Notes: generated by a model from the sequence alone, not told the origin. DNA of 64,000 nt from an uncultured Coriobacteriaceae bacterium (GCA_902780305.1 CACZFB010000007.1:50071-114070), one strand, 5' to 3'; positions 47,230-58,958 are shown, counted from the first letter of the stretch. A program made the numbers and translations.

Positions 47230-48077
47230 TCCAGGACATCGCACCGCACCGTCTGGCAAACGAGTATCGCCCGCACGCGATCCCTGCGCCGCAGGACCTC
47301 GTGTGCTTTGTGCGCGGACAGGAGCTGGCGGTGCGTCGCGTTGGTGACGACGCGTTCGAGCTGCCCAGCGTGGAGGAGGCGGGCGTGACCGCCGAGGGTC
47401 TCACCTATCTTTTCTCGCTGGACGAGCGCGCGTGTTGGCTGGCTGCCGATGCGGGGGCTGCCCGGCCGCCGGCCGGCTTCGAGCTCGTAAGCAACCGTAC
47501 GCTGCGCATGGAGCGGCGCGGTCCGCGCGAGTTGATGCTTGTGGCCTACACGGCCGTGCACCTTGCCGGCTGGTACGCAAAGAATCGCTTTTGCGGCGCC
47601 TGTGGCCAGCCGCTCGAGCATCACGAAGCCCTGCGCGCCCTGCGCTGCCCCTCCTGCGGCAACGTGATGTTTCCGCGCCTCAACCCAGCCGTCATCGTGT
47701 GCGTGTGCGACCCAAAGCGCAACAAGATCGTGATCACCCGCTATGCCAGAGGGCGCTACGTGCCCATCGACGCGCTGGTGGCGGGCTTCGTGGAGATTGG
47801 TGAGACGATTGAGGACTGCGTGCACCGAGAGGTGCGCGAGGAGCTCGGCCTGGAGGTCTCTAACATCCGCTACTACAAGTCTCAGCCATGGGGCGTGGCG
47901 GGCGACATCCTGAGTGGCTTTTGGTGTGACGTCGTGGGTGACCCCACCATCCACCGGGACGAGTCGGAGCTGGGCAGCGCCGTGTGGGTTGGTCCGGACC
48001 AGATTCCCGGACAGCCGGACGACCTCTCGCTCACCAACGAGATGATGTGCCTCTGGCGCGATACGCACCGCCGTTAG
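47226..48077 (+). CDS. nudC: NAD+ diphosphatase (Nudix, NudC type)
   Basis: A protein of 283 residues. It cleaves NAD(H) to NMN and AMP; E. coli NudC also removes NAD caps from RNA. A zinc ribbon (CGAC and CPSC, about 119-140) precedes the Nudix box GETIEDCVHREVREELG (about 198-214). SQPWGVAGD follows at the place of the NudC signature SQPWPFPxS, with the first four residues kept. The start overlaps the tsaC stop. Conserved order tsaC-nudC here is probably one transcript. Confidence 0.92.
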   Translation: MIQDIAPHRLANEYRPHAIPAPQDLVCFVRGQELAVRRVGDDAFELPSVEEAGVTAEGLTYLFSLDERACWLAADAGAARPPAGFELVSNRTLRMERRGPRELMLVAYTAVHLAGWYAKNRFCGACGQPLEHHEALRALRCPSCGNVMFPRLNPAVIVCVCDPKRNKIVITRYARGRYVPIDALVAGFVEIGETIEDCVHREVREELGLEVSNIRYYKSQPWGVAGDILSGFWCDVVGDPTIHRDESELGSAVWVGPDQIPGQPDDLSLTNEMMCLWRDTHRR

Positions 48078-48088
48078 GTGTGGCGGCC

Positions 48089-48114
48089 GTACGCGGGGAC
48101 CGTCCCCTGCGTAC
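48089..48114. repeat. Short palindrome of the GGGGACxGTCCCC family
   Basis: GTACGCGGGGAC and its near complement GTCCCCTGCGTAC form a 26-base near-palindrome just after nudC. It is a short version of the copies at 7677 and 51555, and has no T-run. Confidence 0.7.
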
Positions 48115-48219
48115 CACGCGAGCGTGCCAGCCGCGTCCGTGAAGATGCTGTGCATGCAGCATAGGTTAAGCTTCAAGGCGTAAGCTAGCTGCAAGGCTGA
48201 TACAAGATGGGGGTGCGAC

Positions 48220-50142
48220 ATGAGCATATCCAGAAGGCAGTTCGTGGGCGGGGCAGGCATTGCGGCGGCCGCGTTGGCGGCATGCGGCAAGCAGGAGGAA
48301 CCCGCCAAGACCGACGACGGCGGCCAGCAGACCCAGGCTGCGTCCACGCTCGCGCTCAACGAGACAAAGTGGGAGTACGACGCCGACGACGACGTGTACT
48401 ACCAGCTCAGCCTCACCTATTGCGAGAGGCCCGTAAACGAGAACTACCAGAAGCTCGCCATCCTCGTGCCGGGCGCCTACTTTACGGCAACCGACAACGG
48501 GGACGGGACCTACACCTGCAAGAAGAACGACTCCGGCCAGCAGGGGAGCTTTACTGCGGCGACTGCGCCCATCGTAATGCCCATAAACACCCCCGGCTAC
48601 TCTGCGCAGGATCCCATTACCGCGTACAAGTCTCAGGCGGACTACACCAACGAGGGGTTCGTGTACGTGCACGCGGGTTGTCGCGGACGCGACGACGGGG
48701 CCCCCGCTGGTGTCACCGACCTCAAGGCGGCGGTGCGCTACCTGCGGCAGGTGGCGAGCAACGTGCCCGGCAACATGGACCGCATCTTTACGTTTGGCAT
48801 GAGCGGCGGCGGCGCGCAGTCGGCACTGATGGGCGCAACCGGGGACGCCCAGGAATACGCCCCCTACCTCAGCGCCATCGGCGCCGCGGGCAACGTGAGC
48901 GACGCGGTGTGTGGCTCCATGGACTGGTGCCCCATCACGGGCCTGGACGTGGCCGACGCCGCGTACGAGTGGATGATGGGTTCCACCCGAGAGGACCTCT
49001 CCAACGAGGAGTCGGGCATCTCCAAGGGCCTTGCCGAGGCATATGCCGCCTGGGTAAACGCGGCCGGAATCGTGGACGACGAGGGCTCGCAGCTCAAGCT
49101 CGAGCAATCCGGCGAAGGCGTCTATCAGGCGGGCAGCTACTACGAGTGCGTGCGCAAGACCATCGAGGAGTCGCTGGACAACTTCCTGGCAGACACCGAG
49201 TTTCCCTACGAGGCACAGTCGAGCGGTGGTCGGGGACAGGGAGGTCCGCGCGAGGCACGAGACATGCAGCAGATGGAGGTGCCCGACGACGGCAAGCTTC
49301 CCGACGAGGCTCTGCCCGAGGGGGATGCGGACGCTGCGACGGAGGGCGAAGCCACCCCGGGCAACGACATGCGCTCCAAGGGTCCGCTGCCCAACACGGG
49401 CGGCGACGAGCCGTCGCAGGACACCGCCGCAGCCGATCAGGCAGGCGCAGGCGAGCGCGAGGCCAATGGCGAGCAGCCCGCGTTCGAGGAGATGGACAAC
49501 ATCGCCCGCAACCAGAACGAGGGCGGCGTGAGTCTCTCGGGAACGTACCAGACCGCGGCCGACTACATTGCGGCCCTCAACGCCGACGGCGAGTGGGTTA
49601 CCTACGACGAGTCGTCCAACACCGTCTCCATCCTCAGCGTCGCGGACTTCTGCGCGGCCCTCAAGCGGGCGTCCAAGAGCCTGGGCGCGTTCGACCAGCT
49701 GGATCGCAGCCAAGGCGAGAACACCCTCTTTGGCACCGATGGCAACCCGCTGCACTTCGACGCCATCATGGCGGGTGTGCTGGAGTCGCAGGGCAACTCG
49801 TATGCCAAGGACTACAAAGATGACCTGGGCAAGAAGGATGCCCAGGGCACGGCCGTGGAGGCACGCGTTGCCATGTACACGCCACTGTATTATCTGCTGG
49901 CTTCCTCGGCGGGCTTTGGCAAGAGCACGCCGGCGCAGCACTGGCGCATTCGCAGTGGCATCAACCAAGGCGATACGGCGCTTGCCACCGAACTCAACCT
50001 CGCGCTGGCGCTCAAGGCGTACTCGGGCGTGAAGTCGGTTGACTTTGCCACCGTGTGGGGGCAGGGACACACCCAGGCCGAGCGCACGGGCTCTTCGACC
50101 GAGAACTTTATTGCCTGGGTCAAGGAGTGCCTGGCTGGTTAG
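48220..50142 (+). CDS. Tat-exported lipoprotein of the subtype B tannase (alpha/beta hydrolase) family, with a long acidic insertion
   Basis: A protein of 640 residues. The signal has twin Arg (SRRQF, R5-R6) and a lipobox LAAC (C22), so it should be exported folded by Tat and lipidated. The catalytic domain matches bacterial TanB-type tannases (gallate esterases): S195 in GMSGGGAQSAL, D585 in SGINQGDTAL and H617 in GQGHTQAE. The D-to-H spacing (32) equals that of L. plantarum tannase (D419, H451), while S-to-D is ~134 residues longer. The excess is a Gly/Pro/Glu/Asp-rich, low-complexity insertion at about 330-430. It probably hydrolyses ester bonds of plant or other phenolic esters; the actual substrate is not shown. 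The gene is inserted between nudC and glyA. A ribosome-binding site is not obvious. Confidence 0.85.
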   Translation: MSISRRQFVGGAGIAAAALAACGKQEEPAKTDDGGQQTQAASTLALNETKWEYDADDDVYYQLSLTYCERPVNENYQKLAILVPGAYFTATDNGDGTYTCKKNDSGQQGSFTAATAPIVMPINTPGYSAQDPITAYKSQADYTNEGFVYVHAGCRGRDDGAPAGVTDLKAAVRYLRQVASNVPGNMDRIFTFGMSGGGAQSALMGATGDAQEYAPYLSAIGAAGNVSDAVCGSMDWCPITGLDVADAAYEWMMGSTREDLSNEESGISKGLAEAYAAWVNAAGIVDDEGSQLKLEQSGEGVYQAGSYYECVRKTIEESLDNFLADTEFPYEAQSSGGRGQGGPREARDMQQMEVPDDGKLPDEALPEGDADAATEGEATPGNDMRSKGPLPNTGGDEPSQDTAAADQAGAGEREANGEQPAFEEMDNIARNQNEGGVSLSGTYQTAADYIAALNADGEWVTYDESSNTVSILSVADFCAALKRASKSLGAFDQLDRSQGENTLFGTDGNPLHFDAIMAGVLESQGNSYAKDYKDDLGKKDAQGTAVEARVAMYTPLYYLLASSAGFGKSTPAQHWRIRSGINQGDTALATELNLALALKAYSGVKSVDFATVWGQGHTQAERTGSSTENFIAWVKECLAG

Positions 50143-50148
50143 AACGTG

Positions 50149-50178
50149 TCAGCCTATCAAAGGGGGACCCCCATTGAT
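50149..50178. repeat. Palindrome of the CTATCAA/TTGATAG family
   Basis: ATCAAAGGGGG and CCCCCATTGAT flank AC. It lies seven bases after the tannase-like gene and is followed by the glyA promoter region; it may end the upstream transcript. Confidence 0.7.
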
Positions 50179-50211
50179 ATGCCGCCGATACATGCGAGTT
50201 TTGCAGAATCA

Positions 50212-50240
50212 CTAGCAATGCCGTTCGGGGCGTATATACT
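50212..50240 (+). promoter_or_regulatory. Weak candidate promoter of glyA
   Basis: TATACT at 50235-50240 with CTAGCA 17 bases upstream. The -10 is good (within GTATATACTACC), the -35 poor. The leader would be about 30 bases. Confidence 0.35.
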
Positions 50241-50274
50241 ACCTTTTGCAGGATTCCCGCACGAAAGGCGAAGC

Positions 50275-51528
50275 ATGGAATTTAAGTACATCAACGATCC
50301 CGAGCTCATGGCGGCCATGTCTGACGAGCTTACGCGTCAGCGCAACTCCATCGAGCTCATTGCCTCCGAGAACTTTGTGAGCCTTGCGGTTATGGAGGCC
50401 GTGGGGTCGCCGCTTACCAACAAGTATGCCGAGGGACTGCCAGGGCATCGTTACTACGGCGGCTGCTGGGCCGTGGACGTGGTCGAGAACATCGCTCGCG
50501 AGCGGGCAAAGAAGCTCTTTGGCGCATCCTTCTGCAACGTGCAGCCGCACTCGGGCGCCCAGGCCAACTTTGCGGTTACCAGCGTGTTTGCACAGCCCGG
50601 CGACACCATTATGGGCATGGACCTCTCCAACGGTGGCCATCTTACCCACGGTTCGCCAGCCAACTACTCGGGCAAGCTCTACAACGTCGTCTCGTATGGC
50701 CTCAATCCCCAAACCGAGCGCATTGACTTCGACGACGTGGAGGCCAAGGTTGCCAAGTACCAGCCCAAGCTCATCATTGCCGGCGCGTCGGCATACCCGC
50801 GCGTTATCGACTTCGAGCGCTTTGCCCAGATTGCGCACGACAATGGCGCGGTGCTCATGGTGGACATGGCCCACATTGCCGGCCTGGTTGCCACAGGCGC
50901 GCATCCCACGCCGGTGGGCGTTGCCGACGTGGTGACCACCACCACCCACAAGACGCTGCGCGGCACGCGCGGTGGTCTTATCCTGTGGAACGACGAGGAG
51001 CTTACCCGCAGGCTCAACTCCGCCGTGTTCCCCGGAAGCCAGGGCGGCCCGCTGGAGCACGTTATTGCCGGCAAGGCCGTCGCCTTTGGCGAGGCGCTCC
51101 AACCCGAGTTTGCCACCTACATTCAAAACGTGTGCGTTAACGCCAAGGCGCTGGGTCGCGGCATGGAGTCGCGTGGCCTGCGCATGGTTACCGGCGGCAC
51201 CGACAATCACCTGCTGCTCGTGGACCTCACCACCGCCGGCGACGAGGTTACCGGCAAGATTGCCGAGCACGTGCTCGACGAGGTGGGCATCACCGTAAAC
51301 AAGAACACCATTCCTGGTGAGAAGCGCAGCCCGTTCGTTACCTCGGGCATTCGCGTGGGTTCGGCAGCCATGACCACCCGCGGCTTTGGCGAGGCCGAGG
51401 CCGAGCGTATTGGCGAGCTCATTGGCACCACGGTCACGCATCTCGACGACGAGGCCGTGCTCGCCTCGGTCAAGGCCGAGGTCGCCGAGCTTCTTGCGGT
51501 TCACCCGCTCTATCCCGAGCTGGGCTAG
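50275..51528 (+). CDS. glyA: Serine hydroxymethyltransferase
   Basis: A protein of 417 residues, normal length. It converts Ser plus tetrahydrofolate to Gly plus 5,10-methylene-tetrahydrofolate with pyridoxal phosphate. The PLP Lys is K226 in [41 protein letters not shown] and SGSQ-type [11 protein letters not shown] are typical. The start at 50275 (MEFKYIND) has GAAAGG seven bases upstream; the longer frame from 50146 runs through the palindrome. glyA before upp and the ATP synthase genes is a known actinobacterial and clostridial order. Confidence 0.97.
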   Translation: MEFKYINDPELMAAMSDELTRQRNSIELIASENFVSLAVMEAVGSPLTNKYAEGLPGHRYYGGCWAVDVVENIARERAKKLFGASFCNVQPHSGAQANFAVTSVFAQPGDTIMGMDLSNGGHLTHGSPANYSGKLYNVVSYGLNPQTERIDFDDVEAKVAKYQPKLIIAGASAYPRVIDFERFAQIAHDNGAVLMVDMAHIAGLVATGAHPTPVGVADVVTTTTHKTLRGTRGGLILWNDEELTRRLNSAVFPGSQGGPLEHVIAGKAVAFGEALQPEFATYIQNVCVNAKALGRGMESRGLRMVTGGTDNHLLLVDLTTAGDEVTGKIAEHVLDEVGITVNKNTIPGEKRSPFVTSGIRVGSAAMTTRGFGEAEAERIGELIGTTVTHLDDEAVLASVKAEVAELLAVHPLYPELG

Positions 51529-51554
51529 CCGTTCGGGTTTTTCTGCAGCACTTC

Positions 51555-51629
51555 GTGGTACACGGGGGACAGCCCCCGGTATACAGGGGAAAGTCCCCTA
51601 TATGCCGGGGACTGTCCCCTTCGTACCAC
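51555..51629. repeat. Compound palindrome of the GGGGACAGTCCCC family
   Basis: Outer ends GTGGTAC and GTACCAC are complementary; inside are three related cores (GGGGGACAGCCCCC, GGGGAAAGTCCCC and GGGGACTGTCCCC). It lies between glyA and upp and could terminate glyA transcription. Confidence 0.75.
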
Positions 51630-51695
51630 CGCGGGCGACGGGTTGTCGTTGTACTACAATATCAACGATGCATCCAGCGACGAAAGCGAGGAACC

Positions 51696-52376
51696 ATGCC
51701 CGACTACGACGCCTCACGCCTGCACGTGATCGACCATCCGCTCGTGCAGCACAAGATTTCCCTGCTGCGCAGCAAGGACACGTCGACCAAGGACTTTAGG
51801 CAGCTGGTAAACGAGCTGGCCATCCTGGAGGGCTACGAGGCCCTGCGTGACCTGCCGCTGGAAGACTATGAGGTGCAGACGCCGCTGGAGACCACGATCG
51901 GTCGACGCATCGCGGGCAAGAAGCTCGCCGTCATTCCCGTCCTGCGCGCAGGCCTGGGGATGGTAGAGGGCCTGCTCACGCTCGTGCCCTCCGCGCGCGT
52001 GGGACACCTGGGCATGTACCGGGATCCCGAGACCCACGACCCCGTTCCGTATTACTGCAACCTGCCCGATGACGTGCGCAATCGTACGGTCGTGGTGGTC
52101 GATCCCATGCTGGCGACGGGTGGGTCGCTCGCGGCCGCGATTCAGTTCCTGCGGGGTGCCGGCGCACGCGACATTCGCTGCCTCACTCTGGTGAGCTGCC
52201 CCGAGGGCATAAAGAACGTTCTCGACTTCAGCCCCTACGTCGAGCTCTACACCTGTTGCGTCGATCGCCAGCTCGACGATAACGCGTACATCCTTCCCGG
52301 CCTGGGAGATGCGGGCGACCGCATCTTTGGCACCCGGCTTCATCCCGGCGTACAGAGTGGGCCGTCCTTCGAATAA
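51696..52376 (+). CDS. upp: Uracil phosphoribosyltransferase
   Basis: A protein of 226 residues, slightly longer than the usual ~209. It salvages uracil: uracil plus PRPP gives UMP. Landmarks: MPDYDASRLHVIDHPLVQHK, LAVIPVLRAGLGMVEG, the PRPP loop VVVVDPMLATGGSLAAA, and uracil-binding YILPGLGDAGDR near the end. The start ATG at 51696 follows GCGAGGA. The tail adds GTRLHPGVQSGPSFE, so the extra length is mainly internal. Confidence 0.96.
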   Translation: MPDYDASRLHVIDHPLVQHKISLLRSKDTSTKDFRQLVNELAILEGYEALRDLPLEDYEVQTPLETTIGRRIAGKKLAVIPVLRAGLGMVEGLLTLVPSARVGHLGMYRDPETHDPVPYYCNLPDDVRNRTVVVVDPMLATGGSLAAAIQFLRGAGARDIRCLTLVSCPEGIKNVLDFSPYVELYTCCVDRQLDDNAYILPGLGDAGDRIFGTRLHPGVQSGPSFE

Positions 52377-52410
52377 CGGCGGCTGCAACTGTGCTATTAC
52401 CAAGAAAACA

Positions 52411-52439
52411 CTGGCATTGCCTGCAAAAAGGACTAGAAT
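52411..52439 (+). promoter_or_regulatory. Promoter of the ATP synthase operon
   Basis: -35 CTGGCA at 52411-52416, a 17-base spacer, and -10 TAGAAT at 52434-52439, 37 bases before the first gene. No other start is needed for the nine genes that follow. Confidence 0.5.
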
Positions 52440-52476
52440 CCTAAAATGTTTAAAACTCCGTAGGGGGAGGGCGCGC

Positions 52477-52770
52477 ATGGGCGAAGCCGCCGTTGTGGCT
52501 TTGGGACTGGTGGTTGGCGTCCTGGGAGCCGTTCCTCCCGCGGTGCTGTTTGAACAGGCGCTCAAAGGGACTCGTCCGGTAAGCGTGTTTGCGGGTCTTG
52601 CGAGCATCATGGTCTCGTTCGCGATGCTTGCCGCGGCCGTGTTCGTGGTGTGGCTCGTGTCGCAAGCGAACGTGTTGCTCTTTGGCGCGGCAGAAGCTGG
52701 CTCGTTCCTCCTTGTGTGGGCGGCCGAGGCAACAAGGGCGTGGCGCGATGCGCAGCATGGCACCAGCTAG
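52477..52770 (+). CDS. atpI: AtpI-like small membrane protein
   Basis: A protein of 97 residues with two or three hydrophobic segments (about 3-24, 35-62 and 66-88). It lies immediately before atpB, the place of atpI in many F-type operons; AtpI helps assemble the c-ring. Sequence similarity is weak, so the name rests on size, topology and position. The start ATG at 52477 has GGGGGAGG six bases upstream. Confidence 0.65.
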   Translation: MGEAAVVALGLVVGVLGAVPPAVLFEQALKGTRPVSVFAGLASIMVSFAMLAAAVFVVWLVSQANVLLFGAAEAGSFLLVWAAEATRAWRDAQHGTS

Positions 52771-52782
52771 GAGAAAGGAAAC

Positions 52783-53595
52783 GTGGTGAATCCGCTGGAG
52801 AAGCTGTCGGAGGAGATCGATGAGCTCTTAGGGGGCTTTGAGTCCACCGCAATGAAAGGCGACCTGTATGGTGCCGGTCTCACCCAGTACACGTTCTGGA
52901 TGTTCGTCGCAATCATACTGATGCTCGTCGTGGTGTTCGTGTTCAAAAAGAAGCAGAGGGCGCACGGCCTTGTTCCCAAGGGACGGTTCGTAAACGGCGT
53001 CGAGTACTTGGTGGAGTACTGCCGAGACGACATGTGCAAGGGCCTTCTGGGCGACTCGTGGCGCAGGCACTTCCCCTTTATTGCCTCGCTGTTCTTCTTC
53101 ATCCTGTTTAACAACCTTGTGGGCGTCATTCCGGGCTGCAAGCCCGGCACTGGCTGCATCGGCACCACGGCCGCAGTGGCACTCGTCTCGTTTATCTACT
53201 TTATTGTTATGGGCGTTAAGGCCAAAGGCCCCATCGGCTACATAAAGAGTCTCGCGCCCGCGGGCGTCTCGTTCCCCATGAACGCCTTGGTGTGGTGCAT
53301 CGAGCTGCTCTCCACCTTCCTGCGCCTGGTAACGCTGGCCGTCCGTCTGTTCTGCAACCTGTTCGCTGGCCACGTGGTTATGGGCGCGTTCGCCATCCTG
53401 GCGTCGCTCTTCTTCGTGCCGCTGCTGCAGGGCATCTCGGTTCAGGCGATCGGTATGGCGGGGGCCTCGGTCTTCTGGCTGGCCATCCTGCTGGTTATCT
53501 ACGCGGTGGAGATTATGGTCGCGGCCATCCAGGCGTACGTCTTTACCCTGCTCACGGCTGTGTACGTGCAGCTTGCCGAAGCGGAGGAGCACTAG
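52783..53595 (+). CDS. atpB: ATP synthase Fo subunit a
   Basis: A protein of 270 residues with five to six membrane helices. The essential Arg is in LRLVTLAVRLFCNLFAGH (about residue 188), and the C-terminal helix YVFTLLTAVYVQLAEAEEH is typical. It forms the proton half-channels against the c-ring. The GTG at 52783 follows GGAGAAAGGAAAC; the next GTG at 52786 is also possible. Confidence 0.96.
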   Translation: MVNPLEKLSEEIDELLGGFESTAMKGDLYGAGLTQYTFWMFVAIILMLVVVFVFKKKQRAHGLVPKGRFVNGVEYLVEYCRDDMCKGLLGDSWRRHFPFIASLFFFILFNNLVGVIPGCKPGTGCIGTTAAVALVSFIYFIVMGVKAKGPIGYIKSLAPAGVSFPMNALVWCIELLSTFLRLVTLAVRLFCNLFAGHVVMGAFAILASLFFVPLLQGISVQAIGMAGASVFWLAILLVIYAVEIMVAAIQAYVFTLLTAVYVQLAEAEEH

Positions 53596-53677
53596 TTTGG
53601 TGTTGTGCGGGCTCGCCCGCTACACATAGTAGTCTTGGAACTCGCCGGGCGGTCCGGCGAATGACAAAGGAGGAATT

Positions 53678-53869
53678 GTGGGAGTCATAGGATACGGCCT
53701 CGGTGTTGTTGGTGCAGGTCTTGGTATTGGTCTGGCGGCACTTGGCGCCACGTCCTCGATGGCGCGTCAGCCCGAGATGGAAGGTCGTCTGTTTACCGTC
53801 TTTATCCTGGCGTCGGCATTTGTCGAGGCACTCGCACTGATCGGCTTCGTTGTTACGCTTATCGCCTAG
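53678..53869 (+). CDS. atpE: ATP synthase Fo subunit c
   Basis: A hairpin protein of 63 residues, short for the family (usually ~70-85). Helix 1 is Gly-rich (GYGLGVVGAGLGIGLAALGA), the loop is ARQP (residues 29-32), and the ion-binding acid is E50 in AFVEALALIGF. The Na+-binding Gln of helix 1 and the ES/ET after the Glu are absent, so H+ is the likely coupling ion. The GTG start is fixed by AAAGGAGG four bases upstream; an ATG 17 bases earlier stops after nine codons. Confidence 0.94.
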   Translation: MGVIGYGLGVVGAGLGIGLAALGATSSMARQPEMEGRLFTVFILASAFVEALALIGFVVTLIA

Positions 53870-53891
53870 CGCGTAGTCTTTGGAGGTTCGA

Positions 53892-54494
53892 ATGAACACG
53901 AACAAGCAGGGCCTTGCGGGCCGTGTGCGCGTCGCGGGTGGACTTGCGCTTGCGGCAACGCTCGCAACGCCAAGCGCGGCCTATGCAGCGGGACCAGACA
54001 TCCTGATCCCCAAGCCGGCAGAGTTTATCCCCGCGCTCATCGCCTTTTTGGCAATCTGGGTCATTCTGGCAAAGATGGCCTGGCCCATGATCATTAAGAC
54101 CCTCGACGAGCGCGAGGAGAAGATCGCGGGCGACATCAAGGCTGCCGAGGACGCACGCGCCGAGGCGGAGGAGAAGGTGCGCACCGGCGACGAGCGCATT
54201 GGCGCCGCCGAGCGCGAGGCCGCCGACATCATTGCCGCTGCCAAGCGCGAGGGCGAGGAGGAGCGCTCCAAGATTATTGCCGAGGCACAGGCCAGCGCGG
54301 TCTCCATTATTGCCAAGGCCCACGATGCCGTGGACGCCGAGCGCAAGAAGGCCATGGTCGAGCTCTCTGGCCAGGTAGTGGATCTCTCCGTCGAGATCGC
54401 GTCCAAGATTATTGGCGACGCACTCGACGACGAGGAGCAGCACCGTCTTGCTGAGAAGTACCTCATGGAAGTGGGGGACCTCAATGAGGATTAG
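53892..54494 (+). CDS. atpF: ATP synthase Fo subunit b, with signal-peptide-like N-terminus
   Basis: A protein of 200 residues. The N-terminus looks like a signal peptide (basic start, ALAATLATPSAAYAA, ~34 residues), then a membrane helix (about 45-65, FIPALIAFLAIWVILAKMAW), then a long charged helix for the stator stalk. A cleavable leader is unusual for subunit b in general. The start at 53892 has TTTGGAGG five bases upstream; a TTG four codons earlier is less likely. It overlaps atpH. Confidence 0.94.
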   Translation: MNTNKQGLAGRVRVAGGLALAATLATPSAAYAAGPDILIPKPAEFIPALIAFLAIWVILAKMAWPMIIKTLDEREEKIAGDIKAAEDARAEAEEKVRTGDERIGAAEREAADIIAAAKREGEEERSKIIAEAQASAVSIIAKAHDAVDAERKKAMVELSGQVVDLSVEIASKIIGDALDDEEQHRLAEKYLMEVGDLNED

Positions 54495-54954
54495 GGCTGT
54501 GGACAAGCAGAAGATCGAGGAGTACGCTCGCTCGCTGCTCGACGCGGCCAAAGGCGAAGGTCGCGCGCCACTCGACGTGCAGCAGCTTCGCCATGCGGTA
54601 AAGTTCTCGCCCGAGGTGCTCTCGGTGCTGGCCCGCATGGAAAGCGAAAGCGACTCCACGCTGATCACCCAGGTATACGAAGACCTCAAGACCATGCTCG
54701 ACTCGGAGGACGAGACGGTAACCGTGGACGTTACCACGGCCGTCCCCATGAACGCGGAGCTGCGTCGCAAGGTGCGCGACAAGTGCGCCACCGACTTCGA
54801 TGCCCCCATCTTTTTGGTTGAGCATGTTGAGCCCAAGATTCTGGGCGGCATCATCATCGAGGCAAAGGGACACCGTCGCGACGCCTCGATTCGCGCGCAG
54901 CTGGTAAACATCCGCAAGACGCTTTCCTCCAGCTTTATGGGAGGTGACGCATAA
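54484..54954 (+). CDS. atpH: ATP synthase F1 subunit delta
   Basis: A protein of 156 residues, on the short side for delta (usually ~175-180). The C-terminal part has the typical ILGGIIIEAKGHRRDASIRAQL. It links the b-subunit stalk to the top of F1. The ATG at 54484 overlaps atpF by 11 bases, with GGGGGA upstream; a GTG at 54499 with GAGGA is the alternative. Confidence 0.92.
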   Translation: MRIRAVDKQKIEEYARSLLDAAKGEGRAPLDVQQLRHAVKFSPEVLSVLARMESESDSTLITQVYEDLKTMLDSEDETVTVDVTTAVPMNAELRRKVRDKCATDFDAPIFLVEHVEPKILGGIIIEAKGHRRDASIRAQLVNIRKTLSSSFMGGDA

Positions 54955-56577
54955 ATGATCGAGAAGATCGATGCATCCGCAATTATGAGCACGCTGCGCA
55001 GCGAGCTCGATTCGCTGGAAACCGTCGTCGAGCGCCAGGAGGCCTCCACGGTCGCCGAGGTGGGTGACGGCATTGCCCGCGTGTTTGGCCTTAAGAGCGC
55101 CATGTCGGGCGAGCTGCTGCGCTTTACCAGCTCGGCAACGGGCCGCAACGTGTACGGTCTTGCCCAGAACCTCGAGGAAGACGAGGTGGGCGCGGTACTG
55201 TTTGGCGAGGTGGACACCATCAAGGAAGGCGATGAGTGCACCACCACGGGTCGCGTTATGGACATTCCCGTGGGACGTGGCATGCTGGGCCGTGTGGTAA
55301 ACCCACTGGGCCAGCCCCTGGACGGCCTTGGCCCCATCCAGACGACTCACCGTCGCCCCATCGAGTTCAAGGCGCCTGGCATCATGGAGCGCCAGCCGGT
55401 AAACGAACCGGTGCAAACCGGTCTTGTGGCCATCGACGCCATGGTGCCCATTGGCCGCGGCCAGCGCGAGCTGATTATTGGCGACCGCAAGACGGGCAAG
55501 ACGGCCATCGCCATCGACGCCATCATCAACCAGCGCGACACCGACATCGTGTGCATCTATGTGGCCATTGGCCAGAAGGCCTCCACGGTGGCGGCCATTC
55601 GCGAGACGCTCAATCGCCACGGCGTGCTGGACAAGACGGTTATCGTCTCGGCCACGGCGGCCGACTCGGCCCCGCTGCAGTACATCGCGCCCATGGCCGG
55701 TGCCGCGATTGGCGAGTTCTTTATGTACAACGACGAGAACGGCGAGCCGGCCGATGCCACACATCCCGGTGGGCACGTGCTGGTGGTGTACGACGACCTC
55801 TCCAAGCAGGCCGTCGCCTACCGACAGATGTCGCTTACGCTGCGCCGTCCGCCTGGACGCGAGGCGTACCCCGGCGACATCTTCTACCTGCACTCCCGCC
55901 TGCTCGAGCGTGCGGTAAAGATGAGCGACGAGAACGGCGCCGGTTCGATGACGGCTCTGCCGCTTATCGAGACGCAGGAGGGCGACGTTTCGGCGTACAT
56001 CCCCACCAACGTGATTTCCATCACCGACGGCCAGATCTACCTGCAGTCCAACCTGTTCTTCCAGGGACAGCGCCCGGCTGTGGACGTGGGCATCTCGGTA
56101 AGCCGCGTAGGCGGTGCGGCACAGCTTGCCTCAATGAAGCAGGTTGCTGGAACGCTGCGCCTGGATCTGGCGAGCTACCGAGAGAAGCAGGCGTTCAGCC
56201 AATTTGGCTCCGACCTGGACGAGGCGACCCAATACCAGCTTAACCACGGCGCCCACATGATGGAGCTCCTCAAGCAAAAGCGGTACTCGGCCCTCGACGT
56301 GGCCGATCAGGTAATCGCGATCTTTGCCGCCAAGGAGAACTACCTTGACGACCTGGACCTCTCGCTGGTGGTGCCGTTCCGCGACGAGCTCGCTGGCTTT
56401 ATGGCCAGCAAGCACCCCCATACGCGCGACAAGGTGCGTGAGGGCAGGATGAGCGACGAGACGCAGGAGCGCCTGCGCCGCTGCGTCGAGGAGTTCAAGA
56501 CGTCGTTTAAGAAGAAGCACGGCCTCGTGCGCAACGAGGAGCCCGAGGAGGCTCCCGTTCCTGGGTTCAAGGACTAA
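54955..56577 (+). CDS. atpA: ATP synthase F1 subunit alpha
   Basis: A protein of 540 residues. It carries non-catalytic nucleotide sites: P-loop GDRKTGKT (about 176-183), and the [30 protein letters not shown] block with the arginine finger in [13 protein letters not shown]. The C-terminus is ~25 residues longer than many homologues (ends PVPGFKD). The ATG directly follows the atpH stop (TAAATG). Confidence 0.98.
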   Translation: MIEKIDASAIMSTLRSELDSLETVVERQEASTVAEVGDGIARVFGLKSAMSGELLRFTSSATGRNVYGLAQNLEEDEVGAVLFGEVDTIKEGDECTTTGRVMDIPVGRGMLGRVVNPLGQPLDGLGPIQTTHRRPIEFKAPGIMERQPVNEPVQTGLVAIDAMVPIGRGQRELIIGDRKTGKTAIAIDAIINQRDTDIVCIYVAIGQKASTVAAIRETLNRHGVLDKTVIVSATAADSAPLQYIAPMAGAAIGEFFMYNDENGEPADATHPGGHVLVVYDDLSKQAVAYRQMSLTLRRPPGREAYPGDIFYLHSRLLERAVKMSDENGAGSMTALPLIETQEGDVSAYIPTNVISITDGQIYLQSNLFFQGQRPAVDVGISVSRVGGAAQLASMKQVAGTLRLDLASYREKQAFSQFGSDLDEATQYQLNHGAHMMELLKQKRYSALDVADQVIAIFAAKENYLDDLDLSLVVPFRDELAGFMASKHPHTRDKVREGRMSDETQERLRRCVEEFKTSFKKKHGLVRNEEPEEAPVPGFKD

Positions 56578-56586
56578 GGCGGATAC

Positions 56587-58957
<2,371 letters not shown>

Positions 58958-58958
<1 letters not shown>

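Noticed and set aside
45130..47259. A 709-codon open frame antisense to prfA, prmC, the NifX-like gene and tsaC
   Set aside because: It is a shadow of high-GC codon bias; the opposite strand encodes well-known proteins with intact motifs.
49381..49400. LPNTG inside the tannase-like protein as a wall-sorting signal
   Set aside because: It is internal, within the acidic insertion, with no hydrophobic helix or basic tail after it; the protein already has a lipobox.
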